A stretch of 64,000 bases of DNA from Dryomyza anilis (taxonomy: Eukaryota; Arthropoda; Insecta; Diptera; Dryomyzidae): contig OX638131.1 in the NCBI GenBank assembly GCA_951804985.1, positions 4,774,001 to 4,838,000 of the forward strand, read 5' to 3'. Both the position numbers and the translations under genes were made by a program. The notes beneath the pieces are model-generated. The model saw only the letters and a list, made by a program, of their open reading frames with translations, ran no database searches and was not told the DNA's origin. How positions within the stretch are numbered: the stretch's first letter is position 1; each line of letters begins with the position of its first letter. Positions 44,726 to 56,559 of this stretch are shown here, piece by piece.

Positions 44726-45670
44726 GAAATTGTCCTGCGCGTCGCAGAGTTGTATTTTCAACAAATATTCGCAGATTTTCATTATTTTAGAAATATATTT
44801 AAGCAGACAGTGTTTCTCAACATTTTTCTATATCTTTTTCAATTTTTGAAAACATGCAAACAAAAAATTGAATTGATTCAAAGACCAATTCAAAACAATT
44901 TTAAAGACCTTAAATTTTTATTTTTTTAATGCATTTTAATAATACTACAGGCCATAGAGTAATTCATGATCAAGATAAACTCTAATTTCTAATTATATTC
45001 CAGAAAACTACTTTCTAGATATTAATTTATGTTTTCAAATATATTTTCACAAAAAAGTCTATTCTAATTTTAAAGTTTACTTGTCTATTAAATTTACTAT
45101 TCATATTACTATTGCAGACTTTATAATCAAACTAAAATTTGAAAAATACTTAAAAATAAAATCGATCCAGTGGTTCCGAATACTCCGAAATTTTTCAATT
45201 TTGTTAGCTTTTAGATTGAATTTTCAGAATAAATAATGTACTCAACATTTTTCTAGTGATGATTCTAATAAATTCTCGAGATATCGGCCAATAACTTTTG
45301 AAAGGAGTCTTCAAAACGGTGGTGGCGTTTTAAATAACTGATATTTATATCAAAAGACAGATAATTAAACATTCCATAAACATTTTATAAATATTTTTAA
45401 ATTGGTTTACTGATTTGAGAGAGTTCTATGGAAGAACTCAAAAAAAATTGAATTTTTTTCGACAAAAATTTAAATCAATGATGCATTTAAAAAATGTAAA
45501 AAAAAACAAAAAAGCGAGATATGCATAATTTGTAATATTCCAAAATTAGCTTGTACCTTTTTTAAAAAAACGACGTCAAAATAAAATAAATCTATATATA
45601 AATTTTGAGGACAGAAAAAATCATGTGAAAGCATTAGAATTGAGTGTAAACTAAGAAGTCCCATTTTTTG
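44726..45670. other. AT-rich intergenic DNA
   Basis: No supported features. Confidence 0.5.
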
Positions 45671-45671
45671 T

Positions 45672-45842
45672 TTTTATAGCATACACTCATAAGTTACAGG
45701 ATAGATTCTATGTATGTGAGGATATTTTAGAAGTTCTCTTAGGAGACATAACCAGTATGAAAAAGTATATATTTTCTTGATCAACATCACTTTCCGAGTC
45801 GATTTAGATCTGACCGTCTCACTCTCCACACATACACGATAC
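45672..45842 (-). mobile_element. mini-me-like repeat, decayed 3' fragment
   Basis: TATAGCATACACTCATAAGT, then GAAAAAGTATATATTTTCTT and CGAGTCGATTTAGATC correspond to the 3' third of copy A on the opposite strand. Confidence 0.6.
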
Positions 45843-46026
45843 ATTGAAAACTACTATTCCGAATGAGATGATATTAATTATAATATATTTGATTGGAAAA
45901 TTAATTCTAAGTTCGAATGAGTTCGAATTTGTCAACGTACTCAACTACATGCCATACAAGATATGGGTTTACTTTTTAGTATTCCAATGTAAACTAAACT
46001 CATTATTAAACCTATTCACGTGCCAA

Positions 46027-46998
46027 CACACAGAAAAATACTCTTTTGGCATGAGGTACCAACTAACTTCATCTAGTCTATACATACTCCTAATGATTCT
46101 AAATCTGCAATAAATTGTTCTAAAACAGCTCGGAAATGGTTGCAGTACAAACTACAACTCTTTTAATTTTGAAAATAACAACCAACTAAGCGGTTGAGAT
46201 TACCGAAAAATTGGTTGAGCAAAGAGTTGGTTGGTAAGTGATCGAGGGAAATACATGGCCTGATTCTCTCGTTCTACTCGGGCATTGAACCAAGCCCACT
46301 CCTTCGTAGTTCACTCGGTTCTCAACAGAATCACGCATTACAGAGATAATTCGTTCTTCAGTCGCACGATACGTTTGTGGAACAATCTTCCTGCTTCTGT
46401 TTTTCCCGACATTTTTAATATTGGGAAATTTAAAGCAATCATCCACCGACACTACTCCATCTTTCCTCCTCCCTTTAACCTATAGTCCTTTCTTACGATC
46501 AACACTGTGCATTGCACGAATAGGGGGCATCCCCTGAGCGTTGGTTAATTTGTAAAAAAAAAAAAAACAACAATGCGTTACACAAATGAATTCGCTCTAC
46601 CGATCTTCGGTACCACTCGTCATTCTTGCAACAAAATCTGTTATAAAAATAGAACAGGAAAATCTGAAACTTAGACGAGTGATGGTTGTGTGTTTCAGTA
46701 GCCGAGCACCTAGCATGCTTGACTACCAACTCCCGACGTTTCTGACGGTCCGTATGATCATTGCCTGTGTTGTGCTTTCAATTTGTTGTTGTTTCTTCAA
46801 AAACTTTCAATCGAAAATAGTTATAGTTTGTACTGCAACCACTTTCGAGTGTGTATAGACTAATATTTCAGGTGTATAGGCTAATATGACAGTTCAGCCA
46901 GCAAATTTGTAAATCATTCGATTTAACTGAATGAAGTTAGTTGGTACAACTAACTTTTTCATTCTTCCAACCTCATGCCAAAAAAGGATTTTCTGTGT
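46027..46998. mobile_element. Inverted-repeat element with CACACAGAAAA ends, split by a LINE end
   Basis: Left CACACAGAAAAATACTCTTTTGGCATGAGG is mirrored at the right by CCTCATGCC, then TTTTCTGTGTG. Inner segments also pair: GGTTGCAGTACAAACTAC at about 46139 with GTTTGTACTGCAACC at about 46827. The central part holds a LINE 3' end. Confidence 0.75.
46264..46567 (+). pseudogene. 5'-truncated LINE: reverse-transcriptase C-terminal tail and poly(A)
   Basis: The frame (stop at 46483) reads ALNQAHSFVVHSVLNRITHY, then RDNSFFSRTIRLWNNLPASV, FPDIFNIGKFKAIIHRHY: the conserved RTxRLWNxLP-FP...FKxxxxRH ending found downstream of the RT domain in jockey/I-type LINEs. A short 3' UTR ends in A14 (46554-46567). 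All upstream ORF2 and ORF1 are missing and a stop precedes it at 46261, so it is a dead fragment. Confidence 0.8.
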
Positions 46999-47139
46999 GC
47001 AAATAAATTCAAAATAATAAAATAAGTTCTCCGAAATAATGTAAAATCAAAAAAGAGTGTACTTTTTATTCGCAATTGTAGTTTTATTAACCTCTTCTTA
47101 ATTTTATATCAAATTAGTTAAATTTTTTAATAATCTAAA

Positions 47140-47990
47140 CAAGTTTCTCGCCCCCTGCTGGCAATCAATAATTCAAGCGCACGCGCGCACTTTCGCACGA
47201 ATCCCGCGCATTAAATGCTGCAAGTGCGCCGCAGCATCCGAGGCAACAGTTGGTGCGCTATTCGGCTGTAAGTGTTGAGCAGTTGCCGTTGCTCTTGCTG
47301 TTGCCGTTCAAGCCATTGCTCCACCAATTACCAATTTGAGCAACGCATATGGTAAATTACCAGACAACGCGCGTTGCATGTGAATTGCAGCCAATGCAGT
47401 TATTGCTGTTGCTGCTGCCAGGCTGATGTTGCTGTTGTGACCGCTGTTGCTGCTGCTGCTCCAGTTGTTTATTGTGCGCCATAAAAGGAGCTGCCCGAGT
47501 GGCCGCCACATGGTCCAAGTGATTCGACGGCTGTTCGCCATTTAGAGAGGCTGTTAGTTTTGTTGTTGCCAACATTTTTATTATATTTTTATTTTTGAGA
47601 CTTTTTTTTTGAGTTTTAGTTTGAGCTCGTTTAAATGTTTGCTGTGGGTTTCAGGAAGAGAGTGTGAGGCATCTTCGGACCGACAACATGTTGTTGTTGC
47701 TTGGCAGTAGGTTGATTATAGATGGTTACGACGACAACGCACGATGTTGCTTGCTTGCTTGCTGCAGCAAATCCCAAATCCACTGGGACGAAATTAAGCG
47801 CGAACATACTATACGAGCCAGAATTAGAATAAATAGAAGTTTATGTTGCTGCTTAGGTTTTATTATATGTTGTAGTTTTGCCAAAATGCTGGCAATGCTA
47901 TTGAGGTTGACTTTCATTAATAGTCTTTGGAATTGAAAATGCTGTAGTTCATTTGTACGTTTCAAATATTTATAGGATTTTTAAATAAAA
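47140..47990. other. GC-rich non-repetitive island with opa-type CAG repeats
   Basis: The most GC-rich non-gene part of the right half. Contains GCTGTTGCTGCTGCTGCTCC-type repeats. A candidate coding exon on the - strand is listed separately. Confidence 0.5.
47360..47575 (-). CDS. Candidate Gln-rich 5' coding exon
   Basis: On the - strand, ATAAAAATGTTGG opens a frame reading MLATTKLTASLNGEQPSNHL, then DHVAATRAAPFMAHNKQLEQ and a Gln/Ser/Asn-rich stretch (QQQQRSQQQHQPGSSNSNNC), up to a possible donor CTG|GTAATT at about 47360. The region before the ATG looks like a fly 5' UTR. The first 40 residues are not low complexity and look like real protein. I cannot name it, no following exon is recognised in this window, and the donor is weak. 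It could also be conserved non-coding DNA. Confidence 0.35.
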
Positions 47991-48400
47991 TTTAATTTTT
48001 CACTAAAAATTCAAATTTTCACTAAAAATTCAAATGTTCACTAAAAATTCAATTTTTCACTAAAAATTCAATTTTTCACTAAAAATTCAATTTTTCACTA
48101 AAAATTCAATTTTTCACTAAAAATTCAATTTTTCACTAAAAATTAAATTTGTCACTAAAAAATCAATTTTTCACTAAAAATTCATTTTTTCACTAGAAAT
48201 TCATTTTTTACCTGAAAATTATTTTTTCACTACAAAATATAATTTTTCACTAAAAATTCGATTTTTCATAATAATTATTTTTTTACAAAAATTTAATTTC
48301 TCACAAAAATTCAATTCAATTTTTCACTAAAAATTCAATTTTTCACTAAATAATCCAATTTTTCACTAAAAATTAAATTTTCCATTAAAAATGCAAATTT
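47985..48400 (-). repeat. 19-bp minisatellite, array 3 (inverted)
   Basis: TTTTTCACTAAAAATTCAA tandem, the reverse complement of the unit of arrays 1 and 2. Confidence 0.92.
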
Positions 48401-48589
48401 TTCAAAAAAAAAAAAACAATAAATATAAATATTTTTTTATTAAAATATCTCAACCAGTTATAATTTTTATTTTTATAGAAAATATTTTAAACTTAATTTT
48501 CAAATGCACCCCATTGTCACTACTTTGATTCAGTCCATTAAAAAAATTTCAAATGTCACAACTAATGATAGAGCAATTTTTTAACTCTA

Positions 48590-49060
48590 CCCGAAATGGT
48601 CCAACAGCTGCTCTAACTTTGTCCTAGTCCGGTCACCCTTTGTTTACCGCTTAATTGATCAATTTCCACAACTTATGCAAAGTACATTGTTGCCATTTGG
48701 CAAATTGCACAAACACTGGAAAATGTGGCCCTCAACGCTGTTGGCAGAAACGTGCTGGGAAAAATCAACAAACTGGTTGTAAAAATTACAAATTTCTCAA
48801 AAAAAGCAAAAAAAAAGAACCCAACCTAATTCGCATCATTGCATTTCATTGGGTTCTGTTTTACGATGTGCAAATGTCTGGCATTCCATTGAATGACACT
48901 TGAAATTGGTCTGCAGTTCAACGGCAGACAATCAGAAAAACAAAAAGACAGACGGATGGACAGACAAGTCGCCCAACTTTTTGAGGGCCAATAAAAGAAA
49001 TACGTGGACGCAGTTTTATGCCGCATAAGTGCAGCAATTTGGAGCAGTTCGTGTCATGAA
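48590..49060. other. Non-repetitive island
   Basis: Balanced composition with TTAATTGATCAATTTCC and AACTTATGCAAAGTAC, the style of fly regulatory DNA. No supported coding frame. Confidence 0.35.
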
Positions 49061-49559
49061 CATTATTCTAGATTCGTACATTTGCATTCAAGGAAATTAT
49101 GTGAAATTTTTCAACACGTTTTCGATGCCAGCTTGAGAATTCCTTTTGGGTAGAGGTGTCATTTTTATTTGGTTTTCACGCTGGCCAACTGTTTAAGGGA
49201 ACTAAATTCACAAAGCATAATTGCCGTTTAGTTTGGTAATTGAGATTTTTTCTAATCATGATAATGCATCACAAGTACATATTGCAACCAAAATATGTAT
49301 TAGAGATAATTGCTAATATCGGGAATATTTTAAAATTCAATTTCGTTCGAAATTCAACTATTTGACAGCAAAATTTAAATTGAATTCTTTCCACAGAACT
49401 TTATCGGTTCGAATATGATTTGAAAAATCAAATTCAGGAAGAGCACCTAACCAATTTGATGGAATTAAAATTTGAATACGTTTTCGATCGAAATTTATAA
49501 TATGCTGTTATACTTGAAAAATATAGAATTATTTCCATCAAATTCGGTATATAAAATCA

Positions 49560-50221
49560 TATCGTCATTATTATGCCAAAGGGGCGAATGTATAATTTTT
49601 GATATTTGAGTTTTTTATAAAAGTTTTTTTATTTTTTTTTGAATGTATTTTTTCTTTTTCCTCAAGTATACTGTGCCAAAATGGTGTTCGATTTGGTTGG
49701 ATATTTCTAGCCAAAAAAAAAAAAACAAAACCAAAAGTTCGAATTTGAAAAATTGAAAATCTTGTCATGCCAAAAGGGCGTATTTTTTCGTTTTTTTGGC
49801 ATAACTTTTTATTTGTATAAGATAAAATAGGGTTGTAAAGGCAATAATTGTTTTCTTTTAAAGCACCTATCAATTGGCATCATTAATTTAAAATAATTTT
49901 TTGAATTTTTATCATTTGCAAGAAAAATATTTGGCAAATTATTTTTAAGTAATCATGCCAATTGTTAGGTGCTTTAAAAATAAAGAATTAATGCCTTTAC
50001 ACCACTATTTTATTTTGCGCAATTAAACAGTTATAGCTAAAAATTCAAATTTAAAGATATTTTATATACGTTATAATAATTCATGAATGAACCAAATTAA
50101 CAAAAAAAATTCGAAAAAAATTAAATTTTTTACTAATTTTAAAGCACTTCAAATTTTAAAATTTCATTTCCCAATATTTTTAAAAATGCACATTCGCCTC
50201 TTTGGCATGACAGTGACGATA
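49560..50221. mobile_element. Fold-back element with TATCGTCA ends
   Basis: Left TATCGTCATTATTATGCCAA, then GGGGCGAATGT mirrors right ACATTCGCC, TTTGGCATGACAGTGACGATA. Inner arms also pair (AAAATAGGGTTGTAAAGGCA with TGCCTTTACACCACTATTTT; AAAGCACCTATCAATTGGCAT with ATGCCAATTGTTAGGTGCTTT). No protein; the 49571-49873 frame is incidental. Confidence 0.8.
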
Positions 50222-50849
50222 TATAAAAATACTATTGCTCAAAACTGAAAGACTGATTTTTATTTGTATATAATATAGATATTATTTCTGGGAAAATATT
50301 GTTCTGTTATTTGATAACATTTAAACCAACAATTTTAATAATTTTATATTTCTTAGTTTTTGATTCTAGTTTTGAATTAATTTTAAATTTGATTCTTGTA
50401 CATTTAGTTAACATTTTTAATTTAAATTTAAATTTATTTAAGAATTTTAAAAACTTTATAAGTTCATTTGTTAATTGTCTGAGTTTCCTCTTAGAAAAAT
50501 TAGACAAAAATGTGTGTCTAATTTTTAATATTTTCAGTCCAATTTCTGGGAACTATGATTAATGGAATATAAACTGTTGAAATTGAACTTCAAAATTATT
50601 TATTCTTTAGATCAAATATTTTTCCTATGAATTTCTGTAATTTTTTAATATAAATTAAATTTATATTCTCGTCAACTACCTCTTTTATATATAAAATTAA
50701 AATTTTAACAATCTTTATACTCGAAAAATATACAATAAGGCATTGAACACTTCATTTAAATATAATTTCATTGTCAATATAACAAACAATTTTGTTGTAT
50801 CTATTAATGGTATTTCTGCTAATTTAATTGTAGAACTAAGCTGGTTTAT

Positions 50850-51300
50850 TATACAGGGTATTCTGTTCTTGACATCGATGACTCAAAAAATAAGAAAATG
50901 TAAATAAAAATGTCTAATTTTGCACTTAGTTTAAGATACAGGTTTTTATTCTTTAAGAATTATAAAATATAATCTGTTGATAAATGAATAACATTTTTAT
51001 GTCATGTTTTAGAAAATTAAATTACCTTTTCAATGGCATAACACATCCTCGAATCCCATGACATCTTCCTTTTTTAAAAAGCGACTTAAAGTTGAATTTA
51101 ACTTTCTAAAACATGACTTAAAAATTATTATTCATTTATCAACAGATTATATTTCCTGACCAGGTGATGTATTTCTTAAATACCCTGTGTCTTAAACTGG
51201 GTGCAAAAATAGACATTTTTTTCTTTTACATTTTCTTGTTTTTTTGAGTAAAGAATGATCCCCTGAATTATTGACATTGATGAACTAAACACCCTGTATA
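50850..51300. mobile_element. Fold-back element with TATACAGGGT ends
   Basis: TATACAGGGT at the left and ACCCTGTATA at the right; the arms share GACATCGATGA / ATTGACATTGATGAAC, AAGAAAATGTAAA / TTTACATTTTCTT, and ATAATCTGTTGATAAATGAATAA with its complement. A half copy is at 57064-57320. Confidence 0.8.
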
Positions 51301-51689
51301 AAACACCCTGTTAGTCTTCGATTAACGAACAATTAATTTTTTTACATTTGTTTAACTGAATTAAAGTTTTTTCAATATAACAAATGTATTTTCTGATCAG
51401 TTTCTTGAAAATGTATTGATGACTTTAGTTGCTGAATAAGAAAACCACTAAGTTGTCGTACTTTTTGTTTTATAATGAACGATAAACTTGTTTATATTAA
51501 TTTCTATACTTTGAAAAACTATTTCTCATATTAACCAATTAATTTGCTGAGATAACTAATGCTATTTTCTCAAGTTAAATAATATTTATATATCATTGTT
51601 GGACAATCAAAAAGATACCAAAATCGAAATAAATGAATCCGTATTTTTTTTTAATAATAAAATTGTTAATTATAAAAACTGTTTTTTTA

Positions 51690-51910
51690 GAATAATCTAC
51701 ACTCAAACTAATAAGTTTACTTTTAATAGCAAATTCTTCTGTAGCAAACAATTTTGACCTTTTAGTAAACTTTTTTTTTGTAATTGTTGCAGACCTTTTT
51801 ATTTTTAGTGTACTAAGCTACACAGTACTGAGACGACATACACTCAAAATAAAATGTCTGTAACAATAGCAAAAAAAAGGTTTGCTAAAATAGCAAAAAC
51901 TGTTTTCATA
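51690..51910. repeat. Possible decayed element with TACACTCAAA ends
   Basis: CTACACTCAAACTAATAAG at 51698 and ATACACTCAAAATAAAATG at 51839, with AGCAAA / TTTGCT motifs in both orientations. Too short and too decayed to bound. Confidence 0.3.
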
Positions 51911-52163
51911 AATGAGGAAAGCACCTGATTTTGTTATAACATGAAACGAAAGTTTGATGTTTTGAATATTTTTATTATCTATTTTATTTTATTTACCCTT
52001 GCATGTGTGCATTATTATTACATGGAAGAAATGTTGGTTTTAAATCAATTCAATATCAAAAAAACAGTCTACGAATTATATATACGAAATATGACTATGG
52101 CGCCATCTATTGCATTTTCGCTACACTAGCGATATGCTTAGCCGGGACATGAACCCTTGAAAC

Positions 52164-52484
52164 AATAATAATTTATAATAATAATAGTTTGGCGCTACAG
52201 TCCTGTATAGAACTTCGGCCGAGCTCTCTCACCATTTTGAGCTATGCGTGTTACATTTGTACTCAAAGTGGTGGGACCTACAGTTTATTGCCGAATCCGA
52301 ACGGCGGGTGAGAGCTTTTCATAGGCAATGGTTTTACTCTCGTAGGTTTGCCATTTACTGCCGAGAGGTAGCGCGGTATAGAAAAATGTTTCTATGAAAA
52401 GATGTTGTTAGCCCCAGTCCAGGCTTGAACCGGGGACCTTTCGGCTCGCAGTCCAACGCACTAACCACTGAGCTACCGCGGCTA
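52164..52484 (-). mobile_element. tRNA-derived SINE, full copy
   Basis: On the - strand: tRNA-like head (A box TAGCTCAGTGG, B box GGTTCAAGCCTG), then a body with CCTATGAAAAGCTCTCACCC, GCCGTTCGGATTCGGCAATA and GGAGAGCTC-like sequence (GTGAGAGAGCTCGGCCG), then a TTATTATTATTATAAATTATT tail. The head is shared with the fragment at 25931-26023. The body agrees with a SINE I recall as common in flies. A separate tRNA-arm-like GGGTTCATGTCCCGGCTAA lies just beyond the tail (52138-52157). Confidence 0.8.
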
Positions 52485-52599
52485 ATTTGCACTGAACTTA
52501 ATATTAGTTCCACGGTGCCTTAATTAGATTCCTTTAAAATAGATTAGGTGCTAAAATTTGCCCGTTGATGTTTCAGAATTCTTGAGGTATACACAACAC

Positions 52600-53640
52600 T
52601 TGTTGCTCATAAATCTTGGCACTTTTGCAAGATAAACACAACGGGGCTAACAATAGCACATTCATTAATTCTACTACTTATTTGTCTGGCATACAACAAA
52701 CCAAAAACAAAAGAATTAAAAACATTTCCAGAGGTTGCTTTAAATTTATTTTTACTTTAGGTAAAAGTCGCTGAAGCCTAACACGACGACGATGGTAGGG
52801 GCCGCAACACTTTCGAAATAATTTCCAGTCAGAAAGAACTTGGGGCGGTCGACCAACAGGTGTTGTTGGCTGCGCGTAGAACCAAAATAAAAGTTCACTT
52901 TTTGGACACTGTCTGGTTTGGTCTGGTCTGGTCTGGACATTCGTCTGCAACGTCTGTCTGTGTCGATTTTATGCCTGCGCCTAATTTATGCATAAAATCA
53001 GCGAAGCAATTATTTTCGGACAAACAAGTACAGCAACAACAATGGAAAAATCATATTGCGGAAAATTTATGTACTGCGCAAAACACCATTAAAATTACCA
53101 CTTGTTGCCGCTAATAATGCAGTTTTTCTTTTCTCTCCTCCTCACCCTAGTGGCAGACAATTGCATTTCTTTGATGGAATGATTCTTTTTTTTGTATCTT
53201 CTTAATTTATGTTTTTTTCTGTAATTCGTAGGGTATTTTTTTTGTTGCAATTCATGGAAAAACCTTCGAACCGTTGGTGTTGTGTAATTCTTGTAGTTGT
53301 TGCTGTGGCATAGCATGTGAATTCTTACTCTTCTTCGTCCATTTCTATCTCTTAGAATGTTAATTATCTTTTTTTCTGCACTATCGTTTTTTTTTTTGTT
53401 GTTTGTTGATTTTGTGCTTTGCCACTTCCTCAACAGGTGGAGCTCATTGAACTGTAGATGGTTTTGACGAGTGTGAAAGGCGCTGCTCAAGGTTAAGACT
53501 TGGCTTTGTTGGTTGGTTGGTTGGTTCACTGGTTGCTGGATTTTGTTGGCTAAAGTCAAAGAGTTTTCTTTGGCAATTAAATTCAATTAATTCGAAAATG
53601 TTGAGGGAGAACAAATGTAATTATTTGCTTAACTCATTGT
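52600..53640. other. GC-richer non-repetitive island
   Basis: Contains TGGTCTGGTCTGGTCTGG at 52914-52936, TAATTTATGCATAAAATC, and TTGGTTGGTTGG at 53510. Frames on both strands (up to 163 codons on the - strand at 53095-53586) lack recognisable features. Looks like regulatory or intronic DNA. Confidence 0.35.
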
Positions 53641-54870
53641 GATAACAAATCGTAAAATTTTGTAATTTAAAAATGTATGTTTTTCTATATTTTTTTTTAA
53701 TTTACACTGTTAAAATTGTTCATCAAAATGATGTAAACAAATTAATGTAACTAACTTTTAGTGACTTATATAAAAAAAATCATTAATATTGTGGCACTGT
53801 AAATTAATATGATGAATTTGCAATAATGTTGTGTATTAAATTAATGAAAAACTTATTTTTTGTATCAGCACTACTTTTCTGTAAATTTTTAAATTAAAAT
53901 AAATGCTATTTTTCCTAACATATAAATAAATATTTCATAAATATGATGAACAAAATCTTCATTTTAGCATCCAAATTAATATCAGAAACTTTTCATTGTT
54001 TTTATAAAACATTCATCCATATTATGGATCTGTACATTAATATGATGCATAAAGCAAATTAATGAATGTGCTTTATATTGATGAATAAATATTTTATGTA
54101 CAACCCAACTTTTCTTCTGAGCATTCTTAATTTTCATATATATATACATATATATGTATATTTTTTTATTCTACACAAAAATTAATATTCATCAATATAA
54201 AACCTTCATTTAATATCCAATTTGATTATCAAGAATTTTTAATTGCTATTATAAAACATTCATATTATGAATCTGTACATTAATATGATGTATTTTCAAC
54301 AATTACCAAATGTGCATTATTTTGATGAATAAATATAATTTTGTATATATCAAAACTTTTCTTCTGTACATTTTTTATATTAGCACAATATATTTTTTAT
54401 TTTCATATATTTTATTTCAATTCTACACAGAAATAAAAATTTCATCAATATGATTAACAAAGTCTTCATTTTAATACCCTAATTAATATAAATATTTTTT
54501 AATGTTTTATAAAACATTCATTCATATTATAAATCTGTATATTAATATGATTTCAAAGAACAAATGTGCATTATATCGATGAATAAATAATTGTATGTAC
54601 ATAAACATTTTCTTCTCCGCATTGTTTCTATTAAATATAATATATTTTTTTACATATTTTATTTCAAATTGACACTGTTAAAATAGTTCATCAAAATGTT
54701 GTAAAAAAAAACTTTTTTACACTATTTAATATAAATAAATTTTCGTTGCGTAAATTCATCAATATAATGACACTGTACATTAATGTGATGAATTTTCAAT
54801 AATGTATAAATGTACATTATATTGATGAAAAACATATTTTTTGCATACATCAGCACTAATTTTCTGACAT

Positions 54871-55441
54871 TTTTATACCCTACACTAAGAGTGAAAGGGT
54901 ATATTCAGTTTGGTACGCCGTTTGTAACACCCAGAAGGAAGCATCTCCGGTACCCTAGTAGAAATTTACCCGATGCGCCATCGGGAAATGATCGGGTTTA
55001 CGTTGGGTAAGCCCTATTAGAGAAAATGTGATCATTTCCTTTGCATGCCCTTATCATGCTTACCATAGCAGGGTTTACATTATCTAAACAGTCAATGTTC
55101 CCGATCATAGCTACATTACTTGTTCCTAATAACGAAATTAGCATCAGTCAATGATCGAGATTAATGAGAGAAACCCTGTTATACTCGGGCTCAGACAAGG
55201 CAATTGTCGGGTAAATATTAAAATGGGGAATTTCCCGATCAGTAAATAATCATGGCCTGAGGTCAATACATGATCAGGACACTGCGTTACAAGGACATTA
55301 TGGGCCTCGTCATATCCCGATCATCTCAAATAATGACATGATCACTTCATGACCATGGCCCTACCAAAATTTCTACTAGGGTATGGAAAAGTATATATAT
55401 TCTTTATCAGCATGACCCCCTGAGTCGATTTAGCGATGCCA

Positions 55442-55479
<38 letters not shown>

Positions 55480-56048
55480 CCGCCCGTCTGTCCGTCCGTC
55501 TGTCTGTTGAAATCCCCACTACTTAAAATATTGAAGAGTTAGATGAATGAAACTTATAATTTAGATTACTTATATATCTACGCTGTATGTAGGTTTGCTA
55601 GATCGGTCCGTTGTGACCTGTGATCTGACCATTTATATTCAAATACCTCATATAAAATTTACATCTACAGATCGATTTTACTGTATAAGTGCTTAGGTAA
55701 ACTTTTTTGGTAAAATATATATTGACTTGAATTGAATACATGAAAATAATGTTTTCCCGTGAAACGACTTGTGGTTCCCAAAAAAAGAAATCGAAATTCG
55801 GTATACCTACCTATTTGTAAATATGGGTATCAAATGAATGGAAATTCTTCAGCGATTGAAAGTTTGTAGTTATTTTCATTATTCGTATACCCTGGTGACC
55901 TATATACCACTTTGAATGGTAACCACACATATGTGTAGGATATTTAGACCAACTATAATTTTGATAATTCTAACTATCATAATAACACCTACTATAACAT
56001 GTCCCTACTTTAAAATTTCCCATGTGAACTAACCTTCCCAACTGGTTT
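54871..56048 (-). mobile_element. mini-me-like repeat, copy D, nearly complete
   Basis: Reverse complement of copy A from TTTTTATACCCTACACTAAG to CTAACCTTCCCAACTGGTT, with a longer (GTCT/GTCC)n tract at 55441-55506. Close match to copy A across almost the whole length. Contains the 429-bp MITE at 54953. Confidence 0.85.
54953..55381. mobile_element. MITE with CCCTAGTAGAAATTT ends and TA duplication
   Basis: Ends CCCTAGTAGAAATTT and AAATTTCTACTAGGG, both flanked by TA (54951-54952, 55382-55383). The uninterrupted copy A reads CTCCGGTATGG (reverse) at this site with a single TA, so the insertion and its TA duplication are directly visible. 429 bp, no protein; rich in CCCGATC / GATCATG motifs. 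Confidence 0.93.
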
Positions 56049-56559
56049 AATATTAAAAAATATTTTTTTTTGCTAAATTTTATTTTCTAAATTTTTATTT
56101 CAATGATAGACTGAATACATATTCACATTTTGAGTCCGAAAAATTAATTTTTATATTAAACATTTCACAAATATGACGAACAACAACGAACATTTTGATA
56201 TGATCAAATTAATATAAAAAAACTGTTCATTGTTTAGATGTAGCATTAATAAATATTATGAATTTGTGCATTAATATAATGCATTTTTTATCCATGAACA
56301 TTATTGATTCATATATTTTATGAAAAATGATTTTTGTATAAATAAAACTTTCTTTTTAGAAATTTTTATAATTTAAAAATAAATATTTTATTTTTATAAT
56401 TGTTCAATTCTACACAGAAATACAAATTTCATTAATATGATGAACATTGGTAATAAAATACTGATATAAATTAATAAATTCATATGAAAAAATGTTAATT
56501 TTTTCATTAATTTGATGAATTTTTTACCAGTGAACGACTCTATGATATACGAGACCAGT

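Larger units (their letters stand above)
53706..56532. mobile_element. Element with CACTG(T/G)TAAAA ends and about 250-bp internal repeats
   Basis: Left CACTGTTAAAATTGTTCATC (53706) is mirrored by GATGAATTTTTTACCAGTG at the right (about 56532). The interior repeats a unit marked by CTGTACATTAATATGATG at 54030, 54273 and 54535, with TTTCTTCTG and TTTATAAAACATTCAT. A second left-end-like segment is at 54672. The element is interrupted by the mini-me-like copy at 54871. No protein. Confidence 0.65.

Noticed and set aside
53095..53586. 163-codon - strand frame as a gene
   Set aside because: Composition follows the AT/CA-rich DNA, with no motif, no signal peptide and no splice or promoter context.
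54871..55010. Frame at 54810-55010 as a small gene
   Set aside because: It crosses the borders of three repeats and has no independent coding signature.
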